This document shows positions 61,266-64,000 of a DNA stretch of 64,000 nucleotides, one piece after another. The position numbers and the translations under genes were made by a program. The notes under the pieces were generated by a model. It was not told the DNA's origin. It was given only the letters and a program-made list of their open reading frames with translations, and did not search any database. Within the stretch, counting starts at the first letter, position 1. Every line of letters starts with the position of its first letter. Origin of the DNA: an uncultured Collinsella sp. (GTDB lineage: Bacteria; Actinomycetota; Coriobacteriia; Coriobacteriales; Coriobacteriaceae); NCBI GenBank assembly GCA_900542275.1, contig UQMW01000002.1, positions 1-64,000 on the forward strand. The letters are read 5' to 3'.

Positions 61266-61303
61266 AAAGGGCCGACCGCGGAGATGCGCGATCGGCCCTT
61301 TTT
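61266..61303. terminator. Bidirectional terminator after rlmA
   Basis: AAAGGGCCGACCGCG/CGCGATCGGCCCTTT stem with one mismatch, loop GAGATG, T run on both strands. Confidence 0.85.
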
Positions 61304-61339
61304 AGTTGCTTGGCTGCAGGGAGCTGTGGGGGCAGGTGC

Positions 61340-61741
61340 CTACAGACGATCCTTGTTCTCGGCCTTAACGTCGTGTGCCTGCTGAACAAAGAACAGGTCG
61401 TACACCACGATGACAAAGGCGCCATAGTTTATGGCGTCGCCGCCAAACGCGGGAAGCGTGAGCACCGCCTGGGCAAGCGTGGCGACTGCAGCAACGATAC
61501 CGAGCTTAAACGCGCCGTCAACCTGCGAAGGCTTGTTGGCACCCTTGATGCCCGCAACGCCTGCGGCGAGATCGATGAGGCCCTTGGCGATAATCACGGC
61601 CGCGGCGAGCATGGCGTTCGATCCGTAGGTGGACTCGAGCTTGCCGGTCGCGATGCCGGCGATTCCAATGACGAGACTGGCGATGCCCAGAACAAAATAA
61701 ATCAGGGCAAGGATTTTGAGAGTCTTGCGAGTGAAGCTCAT
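61340..61741 (-). CDS. Four-helix hypothetical membrane protein
   Basis: Predicted membrane protein of 133 residues with four hydrophobic segments (ILALIYFVLGIASLVIGIAGI; NAMLAAAVIIAKGLIDLAAGVAGI; LGIVAAVATLAQAVLTLPAF; YGAFVIVVYDLFFV), and short polar ends. No named family recognised; DUF-type small transmembrane proteins of Coriobacteria look similar. The ATG at 61741 (MSFTRKTLKI) is preceded by AAAGGACCAGCC. It is convergent with rlmA over a terminator. Confidence 0.75.
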   Translation of the reverse strand: MSFTRKTLKILALIYFVLGIASLVIGIAGIATGKLESTYGSNAMLAAAVIIAKGLIDLAAGVAGIKGANKPSQVDGAFKLGIVAAVATLAQAVLTLPAFGGDAINYGAFVIVVYDLFFVQQAHDVKAENKDRL

Positions 61742-61968
61742 GGCTGGTCCTTTCGATACGAGTACGCCAACCTGGCGCACCCTTTGTGCTGCACATATGG
61801 TGAAGCACATTGTAGTTCAACGCGGCGATGCATGCGCCTGAAAGCGACTCTTGCCTGTGCGGCCCAACCTTTCAAAAAGGAAAGCTGGGCGTAAGCAAAA
61901 TCGATGGCAGCGTATGCGCGGCGCTGCGATGATGGGGCCATGGCAAGAGCTGGACCGAAGGAGGGGCC

Positions 61969-62112
61969 ATGATGTACGGGGCCAAGCAAGTGCGCGAGCC
62001 GCGTTCGTTAGGAAGGCGTATGGGCGATTCCGTGATCGCTGCCGTGTGCACGGGATTGATGGCGGTGCTTTGCATTGGGATGCTGTGGACCATGTCGCAT
62101 GTGGGACAATAA
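61969..62112 (+). CDS. Small single-helix membrane protein
   Basis: Short gene of 47 residues starting MMYGAKQVREPRSLGRR. A basic N-terminus is followed by one hydrophobic helix (VIAAVCTGLMAVLCIGMLW, residues about 22-40) and a short tail MSHVGQ. GAGGGGCC lies 2-8 bases before the first ATG, so translation is well supported; a second ATG follows immediately. It lies between the divergent four-helix protein and the rsmJ-like gene, and its stop overlaps the GACAAT -10 of the latter. Function unknown. Confidence 0.6.
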   Translation: MMYGAKQVREPRSLGRRMGDSVIAAVCTGLMAVLCIGMLWTMSHVGQ

Positions 62113-62175
62113 CGGACGGTTGGGTGCTGGCATAAACGGCGCTCACGTATTCGTTTTGCTTGTTAAGGAGTGTCC

Positions 62176-62880
62176 ATGGGCGTCGTCGATCCCTTTTCTG
62201 TTGCTCGGGCCGCGGGGCTTGAGCTGACCGGGAAGTCCGAGGGCCTCACGCTCACCGACGGCACGATGGAGCTGCGTGCCGATTTTGGCCGCATGCTTCC
62301 GCGGCTCAAGCAGGGTCGTCTGCAGCAGGAGCTGCTGGTGAAGGCTGCGCGCACAAAAGGCATCGAGCAACCATGGGCGATTGATGCCACGGCAGGCTTT
62401 GGCGAGGACTCGCTGCTGCTGGCGGCCGCGGGCTTTACCGTCAATCTGTATGAACAGGATTGCGTGATCGCGGCGCTTCTCAAGGATGCCTTGGATCGCG
62501 CGGCAGATGATTCGGCGCTTGCGGCTATCGTGTCGCGCATGCGCTTGCATGCGGGCGAGGACAGCATCGCCGGCCTTCGCCATGTAGCTGAGCTGATCGG
62601 GCAGGGCGAGCTCGCGACTCCCGACGTGGTGTATCTGGACCCCATGTTTCCCGAGCGCACCAAGAGCGCGGCGGTGAAAAAGAAGTTCCAACTCTTGCAC
62701 CATCTGGAACAGCCGTGCGCCGATGAAGGGGCACTGATCGAAGCCGCGCTTGCGGTGCGGCCGCGCAAGGTCGTTATCAAGCGTCCGGTGAAGGGGCCGC
62801 TGCTTGCCGGCGTTAAGCCGAGCTATCAGCTGGCGGGCAAGGCCGTTCGCTACGATGTTTTAGTGCCGCCGCGCCCGTAG
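62176..62880 (+). CDS. RsmJ-like rRNA methyltransferase
   Basis: Class I methyltransferase of 234 residues resembling RsmJ (16S rRNA m2G1516). It shows WAIDATAGFGEDSLLLAAAGFTV (motif I, residues about 58-80), the typical YLDPMFPERTKSAAVKKKFQLLHHLE (motif IV with DPMFP, residues about 153-178) and the C-terminal RKVVIKRP. RsmJ was described in gammaproteobacteria, so presence in an actinobacterium-like genome is noteworthy; a second rRNA target is possible. The ATG at 62176 lies 5 bases after AAGGAG; a GTG 6 bases upstream overlaps that site. Confidence 0.85.
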   Translation: MGVVDPFSVARAAGLELTGKSEGLTLTDGTMELRADFGRMLPRLKQGRLQQELLVKAARTKGIEQPWAIDATAGFGEDSLLLAAAGFTVNLYEQDCVIAALLKDALDRAADDSALAAIVSRMRLHAGEDSIAGLRHVAELIGQGELATPDVVYLDPMFPERTKSAAVKKKFQLLHHLEQPCADEGALIEAALAVRPRKVVIKRPVKGPLLAGVKPSYQLAGKAVRYDVLVPPRP

Positions 62881-62927
62881 CCTGCGTGCGATGCCGGCGC
62901 TCCGCCAGCGCCCCGCCGTTGCGGGAC

Positions 62928-63224
62928 CTATTTCCAGGGGTGCGACGTCAGATGCCATCCGCCGCAGTATTCGCATTTGTAGCAGGCAAGGCCGCGCCGC
63001 CCGCGGTTTTCGCAGTCGGCCATAACGGCCTCGGCCTCGGCGCGTGTGTCGTAACGGTTTTTGCGCTCGCACGACTTGTAGCGCCAGGCTTCATCGCGCT
63101 CGGCGTCCAGGGCATCGCGGCGCTCGTCCTCGCGCGCAAACAGGTCGCTCATATCGCCGCCGGTGGCAGCGCCCAAAAACTCGCTTTTGGCCTTTGACCA
63201 GGCGGCTCGCTTTTTGCTTCCCAT
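62928..63224 (-). CDS. Hypothetical zinc-ribbon-like protein
   Basis: Small basic protein of 98 residues. Residues 1-60 are charged and helical (MGSKKRAAWSKAKSEFLG, LFAREDERRDALDAERDEAW). The C-terminal 40 residues contain CERKNRYDTRAEAEAVMADC and CYKCEYCGGWHLTSHP, giving four closely placed Cys and two His. This CxxCGxWHLT pattern is seen in small host and phage proteins of unknown function. AAAGGGCACGGAG precedes the ATG. It is convergent with the rsmJ-like gene. Confidence 0.75.
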   Translation of the reverse strand: MGSKKRAAWSKAKSEFLGAATGGDMSDLFAREDERRDALDAERDEAWRYKSCERKNRYDTRAEAEAVMADCENRGRRGLACYKCEYCGGWHLTSHPWK

Positions 63225-63300
63225 CCGCTCCGTGCCCTTTCCAAACGCTGGTATGATTGCTCAATCAAAGTGATACCAATAAACGTGAGGTCGCCGCGTG

Positions 63301-63789
63301 ATGATAAGAAAAACCCTCGATACCGACATTCCCGCCGTCATGGCTATCTATGACGCCGCCCGCGCCTTTATGCGCGCGCATGGCAACGCCACACAGTGGC
63401 CCGAGGGCACGCCTTCTGCCGAGCAGCTGGCTGCCGATATCGCCGCCGGTGGCAGCTATGTGTTCGAAGTCGACGGTCGCGTGGTCGCGACGTTTGCCTT
63501 TTTACCGGGCCCGGACGAGTGCTATGACGTCATCGAGGACGGTCAGTGGCGTAGCGACACTCCGTACGCCGTACTGCACCGCGTGGCGTCCGACGGCACC
63601 GTGCACGGTATCGCGGCCGCGATGTTTGCCTTTGCCAAGGAGCGTGCCGACCACCTGCGCATCGATACGCACCAGGACAACTTGCCCATGCAGGGTGCGA
63701 GTATTAAGGCGGGGTTTGAGCGCGCCGGCGTCGTGTATGTGTCAGACGGCACGCCGCGTGTTGCGTTTGACTGGCTGCGCGAGGCATAA
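63301..63789 (+). CDS. GNAT family N-acetyltransferase
   Basis: Acetyltransferase of 162 residues. The N-terminal part (IRKTLDTDIPAVMAIYDAARAFMRAHGN) and the core VVATFAFLPGPDECY are followed by YAVLHRVASDGTVHGIAAAMFAFAKERADHLRIDTHQDN, in which HGIAAAMF replaces the usual QGxGxA acetyl-CoA loop, and C-terminal FERAGVVYVSDG. Substrate unknown. A GTG codon directly before the ATG is an alternative start; the TGAGG site is better spaced for the ATG. Confidence 0.88.
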   Translation: MIRKTLDTDIPAVMAIYDAARAFMRAHGNATQWPEGTPSAEQLAADIAAGGSYVFEVDGRVVATFAFLPGPDECYDVIEDGQWRSDTPYAVLHRVASDGTVHGIAAAMFAFAKERADHLRIDTHQDNLPMQGASIKAGFERAGVVYVSDGTPRVAFDWLREA

Positions 63790-63826
63790 GAGCGGGGACG
63801 CGTATCAACAATCCATGCGCATGAAG

Positions 63827-63850
63827 ATGGCCCCGGGTGGGGCCATGTTT
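63827..63850. terminator. Terminator ATGGCCCC-GGGT-GGGGCCAT
   Basis: Perfect 8-bp stem with a 4-base loop, followed by GTTT, between the GNAT gene and the partial gene at the window end. Confidence 0.6.
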
Positions 63851-63907
63851 GATTGCCACGTTGGTTTGCGAGGCGGTAGATGTGGCGCGCTGTTGGCTCT
63901 AAGGCGC

Positions 63908-64000
63908 CTACGCCCGGGGCAGCTCGCTTCCGCAGTGGCAACACTTGGTCGCGCCCTCGTGCACCTCTTCCAGGCAATAGGGGCAGACGGGCTTGGGCGC
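63908..64000 (-). CDS. C-terminal zinc ribbon of a partial gene
   Basis: Last 30 codons of a leftward gene that continues beyond the window. The visible part reads CPYCLEEVHEGATKCCHCGSE with a stop at 63908, a double-CxxC zinc ribbon. Similar tails occur on MscL-type mechanosensitive channels of some Actinobacteria and Clostridia, but that cannot be verified from this fragment. Confidence 0.65.
   Translation of the reverse strand, partial: APKPVCPYCLEEVHEGATKCCHCGSELPRA

Overview
The window looks like chromosome from a Coriobacteriia gut actinobacterium, most likely Collinsella or a close relative. This rests on high GC with strong third-position GC, short leaders with strong purine-rich ribosome binding sites, a cassette of a CD1871A-type CXXC peptide with a NapH-like ferredoxin and a TlpA lipoprotein, two DUF4143/DUF234-type ATPases, an ACGX-type radical-SAM peptide system, and families of intergenic palindromes. 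The genus is inferred from gene content; no rRNA is present. No tRNA, rRNA, CRISPR array, prophage or intact insertion sequence was seen.

Layout. 0.1-1.4 kb: two overlapping SAM methyltransferases behind a DtxR/IdeR-like operator. 1.4-2.1 kb: gene-poor. 2.1-4.0 kb: MerR regulator divergent from a flavin reductase and a carboxymuconolactone-decarboxylase/cupin fusion, with a textbook MerR promoter between. 4.0-7.3 kb: three tandem Sir2-like genes (one apparently catalytically dead), divergent from a TetR regulator. 7.4-9.5 kb: flavodoxin-like reductase and a DUF4143 ATPase. 9.5-15.5 kb: a divergent topoisomerase IV pair (parE-parC order) and a DUF234 ATPase with a three-palindrome operator array. 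15.5-21.4 kb: small membrane protein, a giant sortase-type surface protein and a LuxR regulator. 21.4-25.4 kb: two-component system divergent from the CD1871A/NapH/TlpA redox cassette. 25.6-31.2 kb: MacB-like ABC fusion, a membrane protein, Dus. 31.4-33.0 kb: Zn-type macrodomain protein plus class M sirtuin. 33.1-35.7 kb: HxlR regulator divergent from a RiPP-like operon (Cys-Gly repeat precursor, FMN/ferredoxin protein, radical SAM/SPASM maturase). 35.7-37 kb: repeat-rich, orphan ribbon-helix-helix antitoxin and a MITE-like element. 37-49.5 kb: glutaredoxin, XRE-TipAS fusion regulator, TrmO, MalY, a lipoprotein coupled to a hybrid kinase, a BvgS-like kinase, K+ channel, LOG protein, ClC channel. 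49.6-64 kb: methyltransferase, GntR-ABC operon, PrfC, queuosine-precursor transporter with SDR, uracil-DNA glycosylase, DMT exporter with LysR, MATE pump, RlmA-like and RsmJ-like methyltransferases and small genes.

The most interesting blocks are the ACGX-type peptide operon at 33.1-35.7 kb and the two Sir2/ADP-ribosylation loci: four class M-like sirtuins, one coupled to its de-ADP-ribosylating macrodomain. The rest is a mixture of housekeeping genes and compact regulator-plus-target modules whose palindromic operators can be read directly in the intergenic gaps. Family assignments come from reading motifs in the sequence and from memory of the families; no database search was possible.
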